A stretch of 34,463 nucleotides of DNA from Oxalobacteraceae bacterium (GCA_027490725.1 JAIXXN010000048.1:1-34463), one strand, 5' to 3'; numbered from the stretch's first letter, positions 15,101 through 24,950 are shown. Made by a program: numbers and translations. Notes: generated by a model not told the origin, from the sequence alone.

Positions 15101-16558
15101 ATGTCCCGTAGTACTAAAATTGTCGCAACGATAGGCCCAGCCTCTACTGATTTCAACGTCCTGGTCCAGATGATCCGGGCCGGAGTGGATGTGGTTCGTC
15201 TGAACTTCTCGCACGGTAAGGCGCAGGATCACATCGATCGCGCCCGTCTGGTGCGCGAAGCCGCTGCCGAAGTAGGCCGCGAAGTGGCCATCATGGCCGA
15301 CATGCAGGGTCCGAAAATCCGCGTTGGCAAGTTTGAAAATGGTAAGATTGATCTGGCGAACGGCGATAAATTCATCCTCGACGCCAAGTGGGGAGAAAAT
15401 GGCGAGCTCGGCAATCAAGAGCGCGTCGGCCTCGATTACAAGGCGCTGCCGCAGGATTTGCGCGCCAACGATAAGCTGTTGCTGAATGACGGTCTGATCG
15501 TGCTGACGGTCGACAAAGTCGTCGGCCATGAAATTTTTACCACCGTGAAAATCGGCGGCGAGTTGTCCAATAACAAGGGCATCAATCGCCAGGGCGGCGG
15601 CCTGACCGCTCCGGCCCTGACCGCCAAGGACATGGAAGATATCAAGACGGCCATGAGTTTCCAGTGTGACTACCTGGCAATCTCGTTCCCGAAAAGCGCC
15701 ACCGATATGGAAATGGCGCGTCAGCTGGCGAATATCGCCGGCGAACCGTTTGGCCACAAGCCGCAGATGATCGCCAAGATCGAGCGCGCCGAAGCCATTC
15801 CGGTGCTGCAGGAAATTCTCGACGCGTCCGACGGCATCATGGTCGCACGTGGCGATCTGGCTGTAGAAGTGGGCAATGCCGCCGTGCCGGCTTTGCAGAA
15901 ACGTATGATCCGCATGGCGCGCGAGTCGAACAAGCTGGCGATCACCGCGACCCAGATGATGGAGTCGATGATCTTCAATGCGGTACCGACCCGTGCCGAA
16001 GTGTCGGACGTGGCAAATGCCGTGCTCGATGGTACGGATGCGGTAATGACCTCGGCGGAAACTGCCTCCGGTCGCTACCCGATTGAAACTGTAGAAATGA
16101 TGGCCGCGATTTGCGTGGAAGCCGAGCAGTCCGAGTACAACAAGCTCGACGCCGATTTCCTCAATGCGACCTTCACCCGGATCGACCAGTCGATCGCCTA
16201 TGCTGCCCTGTTTACCGCCCACCATCTGGCGGTGAAGGCGATTGTGGCGCTGACGGAATCCGGTTCGACGGCGTTGTGGATGAGCCGTCACAATATTGAT
16301 ACGCCGATTTACGCCCTGACGCCAAGCGTGCTGACCTTGCGCAAGATTGCGCTATACCGCAACGTCAAGGCCTACAATCTGCTGCAGACGGCCGATAGTG
16401 CCGTGGTGTTGAAACAGGCCGAAGACTTGCTGGTCGAACGCGGTATCGTCAAAAAAGGCGACATGATCGTGGTCACCTGGGGCGAGCCGATGGGGCAGGT
16501 TGGCGGCACCAACGCCATGAAGATCGTCAAAGTTGGCGAATTCAGTGCGCTGAAATAA
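15101..16558 (+). CDS. pyk: Pyruvate kinase
   Basis: It makes pyruvate and ATP from phosphoenolpyruvate. The protein has 485 residues and starts MSRSTKIVATIGPAS. It has the A/B-domain signatures RLNFSHG, ADMQGPKIRVG, AKIERAEAIPVL (catalytic Lys), GIMVARGDLAVEVG and TQMMESMI, then a C-terminal allosteric domain. A second ATG lies 6 bases upstream (15095). AAGGA at 15091-15095 has the right 5-base spacing for the ATG at 15101. The 216-base leader after pgk has no gene. It carries CTCCCC/GGGGAG (15053-15069) as a small stem and an AACAGTAAAATCG promoter-like stretch. pyk and fba are separated by only 82 bases. Confidence 0.97.
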   Translation: MSRSTKIVATIGPASTDFNVLVQMIRAGVDVVRLNFSHGKAQDHIDRARLVREAAAEVGREVAIMADMQGPKIRVGKFENGKIDLANGDKFILDAKWGENGELGNQERVGLDYKALPQDLRANDKLLLNDGLIVLTVDKVVGHEIFTTVKIGGELSNNKGINRQGGGLTAPALTAKDMEDIKTAMSFQCDYLAISFPKSATDMEMARQLANIAGEPFGHKPQMIAKIERAEAIPVLQEILDASDGIMVARGDLAVEVGNAAVPALQKRMIRMARESNKLAITATQMMESMIFNAVPTRAEVSDVANAVLDGTDAVMTSAETASGRYPIETVEMMAAICVEAEQSEYNKLDADFLNATFTRIDQSIAYAALFTAHHLAVKAIVALTESGSTALWMSRHNIDTPIYALTPSVLTLRKIALYRNVKAYNLLQTADSAVVLKQAEDLLVERGIVKKGDMIVVTWGEPMGQVGGTNAMKIVKVGEFSALK

Positions 16559-16574
16559 GTAAGCCCGGTAGCGT

Positions 16575-16595
16575 CGCCCCCGCGGAACGGGGGCG
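16575..16595 (+). other. GC-rich hairpin in the pyk-fba gap
   Basis: CGCCCCCG (16575-16582) pairs perfectly with CGGGGGCG (16588-16595) around a 5-base loop. A T run appears only 20 bases later (16616-16622), so this is not a standard terminator. It may be an mRNA-processing or stability element that separates pyk and fba expression. Confidence 0.5.
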
Positions 16596-16640
16596 GCCTC
16601 GCTCCGGCAACCAGATTTTTTTATTGTTTGGAGTACTACC

Positions 16641-17705
16641 ATGTCCCTCGTATCCATGCGTCAACTGCTGGACCATGCTGCTGAAAACGGCTATGGCATC
16701 CCTGCTTTCAACGTCAACAATCTGGAGCAAGTGCAAGCCATTATGGCCGCTGCCGATGCCCTGAACGCTCCGGTCATCATGCAAGCTTCGGCTGGCGCCC
16801 GTAAGTACGCCGGTGAAGCCTTCCTGCGTCACCTGATCGACGCCGCGGTGGAAGCCTACCCGCACATTCCTGTCGTGATGCACCAGGACCACGGCCAGTC
16901 GCCTGCGGTCTGCCAGGCCGCGATCCGCTCCGGCTTCACCTCGGTGATGATGGACGGTTCGCTGGAAGCCGACGGTAAATCGGTCGCCTCCTACGAATAC
17001 AACATCGAAGTATCGAAAGAAGTGGTGAAGTTCTCGCACGCCATCGGCGTGACGGTGGAAGCGGAACTGGGCGTGCTCGGTTCGCTGGAAACCATGAAGG
17101 GCGACAAGGAAGACGGCCACGGTGCCGACGGCACCATGACCCGCGAGCAGCTGCTGACCGACGTGGCCCAGGCTGCCGACTTCGTGCAGCGTACCCAGTG
17201 CGACGCACTGGCGATCGCCATCGGTACCTCGCACGGCGCCTATAAGTTCACCCGCAAGCCTACCGGTGACATTCTGGCCATCGACCGTATCAAGGAAATC
17301 CACGCGCGTATCCCGAACACCCACCTGGTGATGCACGGTTCGTCGTCGGTGCCACAGGAACTGCTGGCCATCATCCGCGAATTCGGCGGTGACATGAAAG
17401 AAACCTATGGCGTGCCAGTCGAAGAAATCCAGGAAGGCATCCGTCACGGCGTTCGCAAGATCAACATCGATACCGACATCCGTCTGGCCATGACGGCAGC
17501 AGTGCGTCAGTTCATGTTCCAGAACCCGTCGAAATTCGACCCGCGCGACTTCCTCAAGCCAGCCCGTCTGGCTGCCGAGCAAGTGGTGCGTGCCCGCTTC
17601 CAGGCCTTCGGCTGCGAAGGTCAGGCCTCGAAAATCAAGGTGATTCCGCTGGAAAAAATGGCTGAACGCTACAAGGCCGGCGAGCTGGCCCAGATTGTGA
17701 AGTAA
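16641..17705 (+). CDS. fba: Fructose-bisphosphate aldolase class II (Calvin-cycle/CbbA-like subtype)
   Basis: This zinc-dependent enzyme splits or forms fructose 1,6-bisphosphate. The protein has 354 residues. It starts [27 protein letters not shown]. The active-site Asp83 and zinc ligand His84 are in MHQDHGQS; further ligands are in [17 protein letters not shown] and [10 protein letters not shown]. The phosphate-binding [17 protein letters not shown] is present. Length and the [15 protein letters not shown] region match the subtype shared by proteobacterial fba and cbbA. GGAG precedes the ATG by 9 bases. Codon bias is very strong. No RuBisCO genes are present, so a glycolytic/gluconeogenic role is the simplest reading. 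Confidence 0.97.
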   Translation: MSLVSMRQLLDHAAENGYGIPAFNVNNLEQVQAIMAAADALNAPVIMQASAGARKYAGEAFLRHLIDAAVEAYPHIPVVMHQDHGQSPAVCQAAIRSGFTSVMMDGSLEADGKSVASYEYNIEVSKEVVKFSHAIGVTVEAELGVLGSLETMKGDKEDGHGADGTMTREQLLTDVAQAADFVQRTQCDALAIAIGTSHGAYKFTRKPTGDILAIDRIKEIHARIPNTHLVMHGSSSVPQELLAIIREFGGDMKETYGVPVEEIQEGIRHGVRKINIDTDIRLAMTAAVRQFMFQNPSKFDPRDFLKPARLAAEQVVRARFQAFGCEGQASKIKVIPLEKMAERYKAGELAQIVK

Positions 17706-17720
17706 AATTCTGTTTGGAAC

Positions 17721-17745
17721 GGGTTAATTCCCCTCGGAATTAGCC
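17721..17745 (+). terminator. First stem-loop after fba
   Basis: GGGTTAATTCC and GGAATTAGCCC form an 11-bp stem (one G-U pair) around a 3-4-base loop. It starts 16 bases past the fba stop. No T run follows; it is probably an accessory hairpin to the next terminator. Confidence 0.5.
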
Positions 17746-17756
17746 CGACTCTCTTG

Positions 17757-17788
17757 ACCGGCGGCCCCGCATCACTTCCGCCGGTTTT
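17757..17788 (+). terminator. Intrinsic terminator of the glycolytic genes
   Basis: ACCGGCGG (17757-17764) pairs with CCGCCGGT (17778-17785), followed by TTTTCGCTTTT. It separates fba from the purC operon. Confidence 0.8.
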
Positions 17789-17833
17789 CGCTTTTCTATA
17801 CCGCTAGTCTATACACCCTCCACACGCTCCGCT

Positions 17834-18730
17834 ATGAACAGCCTCTACCAGACCTCCATCAAGTCCCTGCCACTGCTCGGCCACGGCAAAGTCCGCGACA
17901 ACTACGCCGTCGGCGATGACAAAATCCTCATCGTCACCACCGACCGTCTGTCCGCCTTCGACGTCGTGATGAACGAGCCGATTCCCGGCAAGGGCATGGT
18001 ACTCAACCAGATGAGCGATTTCTGGTTCGAAAAGCTCGGCCACATCGTGCCTAACCACCTGACTGGCGTCGCGCCGGAATCGGTGGTCGCTGCCGACGAA
18101 GTTGCGCAGGTCAAAGGCCGTGCCGTGGTCGCGAAACGTCTGAAGCCGATCATGGTGGAAGCCGTGGTGCGTGGTTACATCATCGGTTCGGGCTGGAAAG
18201 ACTATCAGGCCACCGGCGCCATCTGCGGCATTCAACTGCCAGCCGGTCTGCGTCAGGCTGAAAAACTGCCGGAACCATTGTTCACGCCAGCGGCCAAGGC
18301 CGATCTGGGCGAACACGACGAGAACATCAGCTTTGCTGACATGGAAAGCCGCATCGGCGCCGAACTGGCTGCCAAAATGCGCGACGTCAGCATTGCCCTG
18401 TACACGGCTGCTGCCGAGTACGCTGCTACCCGCGGCATTATCATCGCCGACACCAAGTTCGAATTCGGTCTCGACGAAAACGGTGTGATGCACCTGATGG
18501 ACGAAGTGCTGACGGCCGATTCCTCGCGCTTCTGGCCTGCCGATTCCTACGCTCCGGACATGTCGCCACCGTCGTTCGACAAGCAGTTCGTGCGCGACTA
18601 TCTGGAAACCCTGACCGACTGGGGCAAGACTGCACCGGCGCCAGCGCTGCCAGCGGACGTGATCGAAAAAACCCAGGGCAAGTATTTCGAGGCCATCGAG
18701 CGCCTGACCGGCCAGAAACTGAAGGTCTGA
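17834..18730 (+). CDS. purC: Phosphoribosylaminoimidazole-succinocarboxamide (SAICAR) synthase
   Basis: It joins aspartate to CAIR with ATP in de novo purine synthesis. The protein has 298 residues, the longer yeast-ADE1-like form common in beta-proteobacteria. Blocks seen are [32 protein letters not shown] (14-45), [32 protein letters not shown] near 95-125, and [11 protein letters not shown]...[14 protein letters not shown] near 210-236. It is the first gene of the purC-purE-purK-sua5 unit. purE starts one base after its stop. Confidence 0.98.
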   Translation: MNSLYQTSIKSLPLLGHGKVRDNYAVGDDKILIVTTDRLSAFDVVMNEPIPGKGMVLNQMSDFWFEKLGHIVPNHLTGVAPESVVAADEVAQVKGRAVVAKRLKPIMVEAVVRGYIIGSGWKDYQATGAICGIQLPAGLRQAEKLPEPLFTPAAKADLGEHDENISFADMESRIGAELAAKMRDVSIALYTAAAEYAATRGIIIADTKFEFGLDENGVMHLMDEVLTADSSRFWPADSYAPDMSPPSFDKQFVRDYLETLTDWGKTAPAPALPADVIEKTQGKYFEAIERLTGQKLKV

Positions 18731-18731
18731 G

Positions 18732-19250
18732 ATGAACACCAACATCGGTGCAACTGAGCAAAACGTCAAGCCGCTGGTCGGCGTGATCATGGGGTCGAAT
18801 TCGGACTGGGACGTGATGCAGCATGCGGTCGCCATCCTCAAGCAGTTCGGCGTGCCGTTCGAAGCACAGGTGATTTCTGCCCACCGTATGCCGGACCAGA
18901 TGTTCACCTACGCGGAAACGGCGCGTGCGCGCGGTCTGCGCGCCATCATCGCCGGTGCCGGTGGCGCGGCCCACCTGCCGGGCATGGTGGCGGCTAAAAC
19001 CATCGTGCCGGTGCTGGGTGTGCCTGTGCCATCGAAATATCTGCGCGGTGAAGACTCGCTGCTGTCGATTGTGCAGATGCCGAAAGGTGTGCCGGTCTCG
19101 ACTTTCGCCATCGGTGAAGCCGGTGCCGCGAATGCTGCACTGACGGCGGTAGCCCTGCTGGCTGCCACCGACGAGGCGCTGGCCGAACAGTTGCTGGCCT
19201 TCCGCGCCACGCAAACGGCGGCTGCCGAGGCGATGACCTTGCCTCTTTGA
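18732..19250 (+). CDS. purE: N5-carboxyaminoimidazole ribonucleotide mutase
   Basis: It rearranges N5-CAIR (made by PurK) to CAIR. The protein has 172 residues. It contains [12 protein letters not shown] (18-29), catalytic His51 in ISAHRMPD, and [11 protein letters not shown] near 80-90. The [23 protein letters not shown] segment is typical of class I PurE. It lies between its partners PurC (1-base gap) and PurK (36-base gap filled by 13-nt tandem repeats), so all three enzymes of the AIR-to-SAICAR section are co-transcribed. Confidence 0.98.
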   Translation: MNTNIGATEQNVKPLVGVIMGSNSDWDVMQHAVAILKQFGVPFEAQVISAHRMPDQMFTYAETARARGLRAIIAGAGGAAHLPGMVAAKTIVPVLGVPVPSKYLRGEDSLLSIVQMPKGVPVSTFAIGEAGAANAALTAVALLAATDEALAEQLLAFRATQTAAAEAMTLPL

Positions 19251-19253
19251 TAC

Positions 19254-19292
19254 AACTGGTATGAGTAACTGGCATAAATAACTGGTATGAGT
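19254..19292 (+). repeat. Three 13-nt tandem repeats spanning the purK start codon, with a six-codon upstream ORF
   Basis: AACTGGTATGAGT (19254-19266), AACTGGCATAAAT (19267-19279) and AACTGGTATGAGT (19280-19292) are in exact tandem. Copy 3 contains the purK ATG (19287). Copy 1 contains an identical ATG-AGT context at 19261 that reads M-S-N-W-H-K-stop (stop TAA 19279-19281), ending 5 bases before the purK ATG. No Shine-Dalgarno sequence is visible in front of either start. Confidence 0.9.
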
Positions 19293-20504
19293 AATTCTTC
19301 ATCTTCCCCGCAACAATCTTCGCGCTCCCCGATTCTGCCTGCGGCCCAGCCTGCAGCCTGGCTGGGGGTGATGGGCGGCGGCCAACTGGGTCGCATGTTC
19401 GCTCAGGCAGCCCAGAGCATGGGCTATCAGGTGGCCGTGCTGGAACCGGCGGCAGCCTGTCCGGCGGGGCAGGTGGCGCAGCGCCTGATCGAAGCCGGTT
19501 ACAGCGATGTGGCCGGGCTCGACGCGCTGGCGGCGCAATGTCTGGCCGTCACCACCGAATTTGAAAACGTGCCGGCCGATTCGCTGTCGCGGCTGGCGCA
19601 GCAAGTGTTTGTGGCGCCCAATGCGCATGGCGTGTCGGTGGCCCAGGACCGGATTGCGGAGAAGCGTTTCTTCGTCGGCTGCGCAGACAAATCCGGGGTA
19701 CTGCCGGCACCGCACCAGACCATCGCCAGCGACGCCGATATCGATGCCATTCCTGACCATCTGCTGCCCGGTATTCTGAAAACCGTGCGCATGGGTTACG
19801 ACGGTAAAGGTCAGGTTCGGGTACGCACCCGCGAAGATGTGCGCGCCGCGTTTGTCAGCATGAACGGGGTCACCTGCCTGCTGGAAAAAATGCTGCCGCT
19901 GGCCTATGAAGTGTCGGTGCTGACGGCTCGTGGCGCGGATGGTGAATCGGTGGTGTATCCGATTGCCGAGAACGTGCACCGTGACGGGATTCTGTTTACC
20001 ACCACCGTGCCCGGCCCGAATGTGTCGGCGGAAACCACCCGCATCGCCCAGCGTGCCGCGCAGGCCATCGTGGCCGAACTCGGTTACGTTGGCGTGCTGT
20101 GCATCGAATTCTTTGTGCTCACCGATGGCACGCTGGTGATCAATGAAATGGCGCCGCGTCCGCATAACAGTGGTCACTACACCATCGATGCCTGCGTCAC
20201 CAGCCAGTTCGCCCAGCAGGTGCGCGCGATGGCTGGTCTGCCGCTGGGCGATGTGCGCCAGCATTCGCCTGCCGTGATGCTGAATATCCTCGGCGATGTC
20301 TGGTTCGAGGGTGACAGCGCTACGCCACGTGAACCGGCGTGGGATCAGGTGCTGGCACTGCCGGGCGCCTGTTTGCATCTGTATGGCAAGGATGACCCGC
20401 GGCGCGCCCGCAAGATGGGCCACCTGACGCTGCTCGCCCCGACGCTGGAGCAGGCTCAGCAGCAATTGCTGGCGGCCTGTGCGATTCTGGGAATTCCGGC
20501 GTGA
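19287..20504 (+). CDS. purK: N5-carboxyaminoimidazole ribonucleotide synthetase
   Basis: This ATP-grasp enzyme carboxylates AIR with bicarbonate. The protein has 405 residues. The N-terminal Rossmann-type segment [29 protein letters not shown] follows a roughly 25-residue Ser/Pro/Ala-rich tail. The ATP-grasp core includes [17 protein letters not shown] near 168-184, and the metal-binding [27 protein letters not shown] is near 275-300. The start lies in the third tandem repeat. A later start would lose only the disordered tail, so the exact start is not certain. It overlaps sua5 by 4 bases. Confidence 0.96.
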   Translation: MSNSSSSPQQSSRSPILPAAQPAAWLGVMGGGQLGRMFAQAAQSMGYQVAVLEPAAACPAGQVAQRLIEAGYSDVAGLDALAAQCLAVTTEFENVPADSLSRLAQQVFVAPNAHGVSVAQDRIAEKRFFVGCADKSGVLPAPHQTIASDADIDAIPDHLLPGILKTVRMGYDGKGQVRVRTREDVRAAFVSMNGVTCLLEKMLPLAYEVSVLTARGADGESVVYPIAENVHRDGILFTTTVPGPNVSAETTRIAQRAAQAIVAELGYVGVLCIEFFVLTDGTLVINEMAPRPHNSGHYTIDACVTSQFAQQVRAMAGLPLGDVRQHSPAVMLNILGDVWFEGDSATPREPAWDQVLALPGACLHLYGKDDPRRARKMGHLTLLAPTLEQAQQQLLAACAILGIPA

Positions 20505-21583
20505 AGTCAGGTTTGAATGCCGGCGCGGCCGTTGGCGCGGCCGATATCGCTGCTATTGCCGACGCTGCCGCCATCCTCGAACAGGGCGGGCTGGTGGCCT
20601 TCCCGACCGAGACGGTGTACGGTCTCGGTGCCGACGCCGAAAACCCGGCCGCCGTGGCACGCATCTATCAGGCCAAAGGCCGGCCCAACGATCACCCGGT
20701 GATCGTGCACGTCGCGCCCGGTGCCGATCTGTCGTACTGGTGCCGCGAGATTCCCGCAGCAGCCCATCAGCTGGTGGCAGCTTTCTGGCCCGGCCCGCTG
20801 ACCCTGATTTTGCCGCGTGCCCAGCATATTCCCGACGCCGTTTCCGGTGGTCAGGATACGGTCGGCATCCGTTGCCCCTCGCATCCGGTGGCGATTGCGC
20901 TGCTGAGCGCCTTCAAGGGCGGCCAAGGTGGTGTGGCAGCGCCCTCGGCGAATAAATTCGGTAGCGTCAGTCCGACCACGGCGCAGCATGTGCGCGACGA
21001 GTTCGGTCTGGACGCGCATGATGATGGTGCGCGCGATGGCGATAGCTGTGATGGTGCCTTGCTGAGCATGGTGCTGGAAGGCGGTTCGAGTGCCGTCGGT
21101 ATCGAATCGACCATCGTCGATCTGTCGCGATTGGCGACGCACGGCCCGGTGCTGCTGCGTCCCGGCCATATTTCGGCGCAGCAGATTGCCGACGTGATCG
21201 GCATGCTGCCAGGCGCTGCCGATCAGGCCGCACCGCGCGCTTCCGGTACGCTGGAATCGCACTATGCGCCGCGTACCCCGGTGACCATGCTGGACACGGC
21301 CGCTTTGCCGGCCACGCTGGCGCAATTGCAGACGCGTGGCGTGCAGGTTGCCGTGATCAGCCATAGCCTGCCCGCTTGCGGTCACGCCCAGCGCAGCCTG
21401 CCGGCCGAGCCGGCTGCCTACGCGTATGGCCTGTATGCCGCGCTGCGCGACATGGACCAGCGCGCCTGTGACCTGATTCTGGTGGAAACCCCGCCCCAGG
21501 ATGCGCTGTGGCTAGGGATTAATGACCGCCTGCGGCGCGCCGTGCACAGCTCGTCCGGAGTGCTGGCCAGTCTGCTGAATTAA
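20501..21583 (+). CDS. sua5: L-threonylcarbamoyladenylate synthase (Sua5/YwlC type)
   Basis: It makes threonylcarbamoyl-AMP from threonine, bicarbonate and ATP, the first step of tRNA t6A37 modification. The protein has 360 residues. The YrdC domain (about 15-215) includes [50 protein letters not shown] and [15 protein letters not shown]. The C-terminal Sua5 domain starts after [15 protein letters not shown]. This makes it the long Sua5 form rather than the short TsaC. The start is GTG overlapping the purK stop (GTGA), so translation is coupled to purK. TcdA, which acts later in the same modification, is encoded at 29.5 kb. Confidence 0.96.
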   Translation: MKSGLNAGAAVGAADIAAIADAAAILEQGGLVAFPTETVYGLGADAENPAAVARIYQAKGRPNDHPVIVHVAPGADLSYWCREIPAAAHQLVAAFWPGPLTLILPRAQHIPDAVSGGQDTVGIRCPSHPVAIALLSAFKGGQGGVAAPSANKFGSVSPTTAQHVRDEFGLDAHDDGARDGDSCDGALLSMVLEGGSSAVGIESTIVDLSRLATHGPVLLRPGHISAQQIADVIGMLPGAADQAAPRASGTLESHYAPRTPVTMLDTAALPATLAQLQTRGVQVAVISHSLPACGHAQRSLPAEPAAYAYGLYAALRDMDQRACDLILVETPPQDALWLGINDRLRRAVHSSSGVLASLLN

Positions 21584-21718
21584 ACTTGCGGCCAGGCCTG
21601 ATTAGGTCTTGCTGGGCTTGCTTTCCTGCTAAGATTCAGATGCTGCCGGTCACCGTGATTGCCCGGCCATCTGACACTCTGCAGGGCCGCGTCCCTGCAT
21701 CTTGCGAGGACTTGCCCG

Positions 21719-23317
21719 ATGCTCCACCATCCCGATGTTTCCCCGCAGCGCGCCGTGCGGCGCTGCTGTTCTCCTGTCACACCGAGCGCACTCGCGATCG
21801 CCATCGTCCTGTCCACGACGCTAGCGGGCTGTGGCGGCGGCGCGCCCGCCAGCCAGAGCGGTGGCGGTGGTCAGCCTATCCCGCCGACGCCGCCCGTGCT
21901 ATTACGCGGCCAGCCCATCGGTAGCGCCAGTGTGGTGCCGGTCGCGCTCGGCGGCTTGCGCGTCACCACGGTGGAACCGGCCCAGATGAAGGCGCTGGTG
22001 GACGCGAGCGTCAGCTACGGAAGTGCCGTCACGGGCACGCCCACCTGTGCCGTCACCCTGTACACGCTGCGCTACCACACACTGGATGGCAAAGGCGCCG
22101 ATACCGAGGCCAGCACCGCCATCATGTTGCCATCCGGTAGCCAGCCGGCCTGTCAGGGCAGCCGCCCGGTGCTGCTGTATGCGCATGGCACGTCTGCCCT
22201 GAAAAGCAATGACATGGCCGATCTGTCGGGTACCGAAGTGCGCACCGTGGCGGCCATGTTTGCCGCGCAAGGGTATATCGTGGTGGCGCCCAACTACGCT
22301 GGCTATGCCGGGTCGACGCTGGACTATCACCCCTATCTGGATGCCAGCCAGCAGTCCGCCGATATGATCGATGCCTTGCGGGCGAGCCGTAGTGTGCTGG
22401 CCAGCCTTGGTGCAAGTGCCTCGAATCGTCTGATGCTCAGTGGCTATTCGCAGGGCGGGTTTGTGGCCATGGCCACCCAGCGCGCCATGCAGCGCGACTA
22501 TGCCAGCGAATTTACGCTCACGGCTGCCGCGCCGCTGTCCGGCCCGTATGCCCTGCTGCAATTCGGCGACGCCATCTTCAACGGTGCACCGACGCTCGGT
22601 TCCAGCGGCTTCCTGCCGATGCTGTTCACTGCCGCCCAGCGTGCCGGCGCCAATCTGTACACCAGCCCGACGCAAGTGTACGAAACGCAGTACGCTAGCG
22701 GCATCGAAACCCTGTTGCCCGGCAGCCTGAGTCTGGGGGCACTGGTCACCGCCGGCAAGTTGCCGAACGATGTGCTGTTCGCGCAGGATTCCCTGCCGCA
22801 GACCAGTGGCTATAGCGCTTACTTCGGGAGTGACCATTTACTCAGCAGCGCTTATCGCGACAGTTATTTGAGCGATCTCAAGGCCCAGCCCTGTAACGCT
22901 AGCAATAATGCACCGCTGAATTGTGCGCCGGCGCAGGCGCTACGTAAATGGCTGTTGAAGAACGATCTGCGCAACTACACACCGGCGTTGCCGATGCTGC
23001 TGTGTGGCGGGAATCAGGATCCGGTAGTGCCGTTTGCCAATACCGATGCGGCAGTGGCCTATTTCCGCGCGCAAGGCATGGGGGCGGGCTTGCTGGCGGT
23101 ACTGGATCTGGATGACTCGGCGCTGCTGGCCGACTACCGCACCGTGCGGGCCGAATTTGCCGCTGCCAAGCAAGTGTTAAAGCTGTCCATCACGCAGGCC
23201 GGAGGCAGTAATGCCGCAGCCAATCAGGCAGTGCGTGACAGTTATCACGCAGGGCTGGTGGCGCCGTTCTGTCTGCGCGAAGCGCGCAAATTCTTCGATA
23301 CTGCACCAGCACGGTGA
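21719..23317 (+). CDS. Lipoprotein alpha/beta-hydrolase (secretory lipase/esterase-like)
   Basis: The protein has 532 residues. The lipoprotein signal peptide ends in LAGC with Cys38 as the lipidation site, followed by a Gly/Ser/Pro linker (GGGAPASQSGGGGQPIPP). The catalytic domain has VLLYAHGTSA, nucleophile elbow GYSQGG with Ser244, Asp434 in CGGNQDPVVPF and His510 in DSYHAGL. This arrangement resembles secretory lipases and large serine esterases. In-frame TTG at 21659 would add 20 residues, but AGGA at 21707-21710 with 8-base spacing favours the ATG at 21719. Substrate unknown. It is the first of three envelope-protein genes. Confidence 0.88.
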   Translation: MLHHPDVSPQRAVRRCCSPVTPSALAIAIVLSTTLAGCGGGAPASQSGGGGQPIPPTPPVLLRGQPIGSASVVPVALGGLRVTTVEPAQMKALVDASVSYGSAVTGTPTCAVTLYTLRYHTLDGKGADTEASTAIMLPSGSQPACQGSRPVLLYAHGTSALKSNDMADLSGTEVRTVAAMFAAQGYIVVAPNYAGYAGSTLDYHPYLDASQQSADMIDALRASRSVLASLGASASNRLMLSGYSQGGFVAMATQRAMQRDYASEFTLTAAAPLSGPYALLQFGDAIFNGAPTLGSSGFLPMLFTAAQRAGANLYTSPTQVYETQYASGIETLLPGSLSLGALVTAGKLPNDVLFAQDSLPQTSGYSAYFGSDHLLSSAYRDSYLSDLKAQPCNASNNAPLNCAPAQALRKWLLKNDLRNYTPALPMLLCGGNQDPVVPFANTDAAVAYFRAQGMGAGLLAVLDLDDSALLADYRTVRAEFAAAKQVLKLSITQAGGSNAAANQAVRDSYHAGLVAPFCLREARKFFDTAPAR

Positions 23318-23405
23318 ATGGTGCTTAGCAGCATATGCGCGTGCTCAGAAAAACGGCGAGCAAGCGTTCTTTTTTGGGTACAAATGCGCTGGTTTTTCAG
23401 TTCAT

Positions 23406-23443
23406 CTCTATACTTTGCCGGCTAAGGCTGGCAAAGTATAGAG
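23406..23443. repeat. Long perfect inverted repeat between the two hydrolase genes
   Basis: CTCTATACTTTGCC (23406-23419) and GGCAAAGTATAGAG (23430-23443) are perfect complements. Three more pairs, one of them G-T, close the stem to a TAAG loop: 17 bp in all. It lies 88 bases after one gene and 58 before the next. There is no T tail on either strand, so it may be an operator, an mRNA stability element or a terminator of non-standard form. Confidence 0.8.
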
Positions 23444-23501
23444 GTTGCGAATAGCACAACCGTTCGTATCACACCATAAAAGAATTTTTCTAGGAGACAA
23501 C

Positions 23502-24878
23502 ATGCGTCATACCAAATTTGCCTTGGCGGCAGCGACTCTGGCCATCCTGGCAGGTTGCGGCGGCACCGATCCAACCCCCGGCCCGCAAATCCTCAAGAAT
23601 AAGTACAGCAACCAGGTGTCGTTTGGTGACAGTCTGTCCGACGTTGGCTCCTACGCGGTAGGTACCGTGGCTGCCCTGAAGGGCGGTAAATTCACCATCA
23701 ATGGCGATAACACCGCCGTGAATCCTGCCCTGACTGGCAAAAACTGGACCGAACTGGTGGCTGCTCAGCTGGGTCTGCCAGCACCATGCCCGGCCGTCAC
23801 CGGTCTTGATGGCGATGCCAGCAAAGGTTTCTCGGTACCGCAAGTGGCTCATGCTGGCTGCTACGGTTATGCCACCGGCGGTTCGCGTGTCACCAATCCA
23901 GTTGGTCCTGGCAACAAGCTGACCGGTAGCGCGCTGGGCGCGCTGACGATTCCGGTCGCCACCCAGATCGCCAATCACCTGAAAGTAGTGGGCGGCAAGT
24001 TCAAGGGCGATGAAATGGTGTTCGTCATGGCCGGTGGCAATGACGTGCTGTTGAATCTGGCGACGCTGAGCGCTGCCGCAACCGCTGCCGGTACGGCCGC
24101 TGGCGGTACCGCCTACGTCACCAGCCTGGTAGGTCAGCTGGCCTTGGGCGCAAGCAACCCGCAAACGGCGGCAGCAGCCATCGGTCTGGCAGCCCAGACC
24201 GAAGCAGCACGCGCCGGTAGCACCCAGACCACCATCACGCAAGCAGCGATTGGCGCAGCGGCAGTGCAGCCAGGTAATTCGGCAGTCGCCTCACCTGCCG
24301 TGTACGGCCCGATGGTCGCCAAGGCGACCACCGACGCGACCGCTGCCGGCGGCAAAGCCGGCGCCGCGTATGCTGCCGCACACGGTCCGGAACTGGTGGC
24401 TGCCATGGCGCAGGCTGGCAATGAACTGGTGGCACTGGTGAAAACCCAGTTGATCGCCAATGGTGCCAACTACGTGACCGTCAACAACCTGCCGGATGTG
24501 GCCACCACCCCGGCTGGTCTGTCGAAAGATGCGTCGACCCAGGCGCTGATCAATGCCATGGTGAATGCCTTCAATAGCGCACTGAACACCGGTCTGGGTT
24601 CGGAAGCGAAAGTGCTGATCGTTGACGTGTTCGCTGTTAGCCATGATCAGGCGACCAACCCTGGCCCTTACGGCCTGACCGTGGTGTCGGAAACTGCGTG
24701 TGACCTGAGTGCTGCCAAGAATCCGCTGGGTTCGGCACTGGGTTGCAATGCCAGCAATCTGAAAGCTGGCGATGTCAGCCACTACTCGTTCGCCGATGAT
24801 GTCCACCCGACCCCATTCAACAACCTGCTGCTGGCCCGCTATGTGGCCGAGAAAATGGTTGTTAAGGGCTGGCTGTAA
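23502..24878 (+). CDS. GDSL/SGNH-family hydrolase lipoprotein
   Basis: The protein has 458 residues. Its lipoprotein signal is MRHTKFALAAATLAILAGC with Cys19. The SGNH blocks are present: block I FGDSLSDVG (Ser44), block III AGGNDVLL (Asn180) and block V ADDVHPT (Asp432, His435). Between about 185 and 310 lies an Ala/Gly/Thr-rich helical insertion (runs such as TAAAAIGLAAQTEAARAG). Family members hydrolyse lipids, polysaccharide acetyl groups or other esters. An earlier in-frame ATG (23445) is possible, but GGAG at 23493-23496 and the signal peptide fix the start at 23502. The mature protein is probably outer-membrane anchored. Substrate unknown. Confidence 0.9.
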   Translation: MRHTKFALAAATLAILAGCGGTDPTPGPQILKNKYSNQVSFGDSLSDVGSYAVGTVAALKGGKFTINGDNTAVNPALTGKNWTELVAAQLGLPAPCPAVTGLDGDASKGFSVPQVAHAGCYGYATGGSRVTNPVGPGNKLTGSALGALTIPVATQIANHLKVVGGKFKGDEMVFVMAGGNDVLLNLATLSAAATAAGTAAGGTAYVTSLVGQLALGASNPQTAAAAIGLAAQTEAARAGSTQTTITQAAIGAAAVQPGNSAVASPAVYGPMVAKATTDATAAGGKAGAAYAAAHGPELVAAMAQAGNELVALVKTQLIANGANYVTVNNLPDVATTPAGLSKDASTQALINAMVNAFNSALNTGLGSEAKVLIVDVFAVSHDQATNPGPYGLTVVSETACDLSAAKNPLGSALGCNASNLKAGDVSHYSFADDVHPTPFNNLLLARYVAEKMVVKGWL

Positions 24879-24950
24879 TTCAGTCGTTGCGCGCCGCCAG
24901 CGGATCCCGCTAGCGGCGCTGCCGACCTCACAAAAAAATCTGGAGACGCT

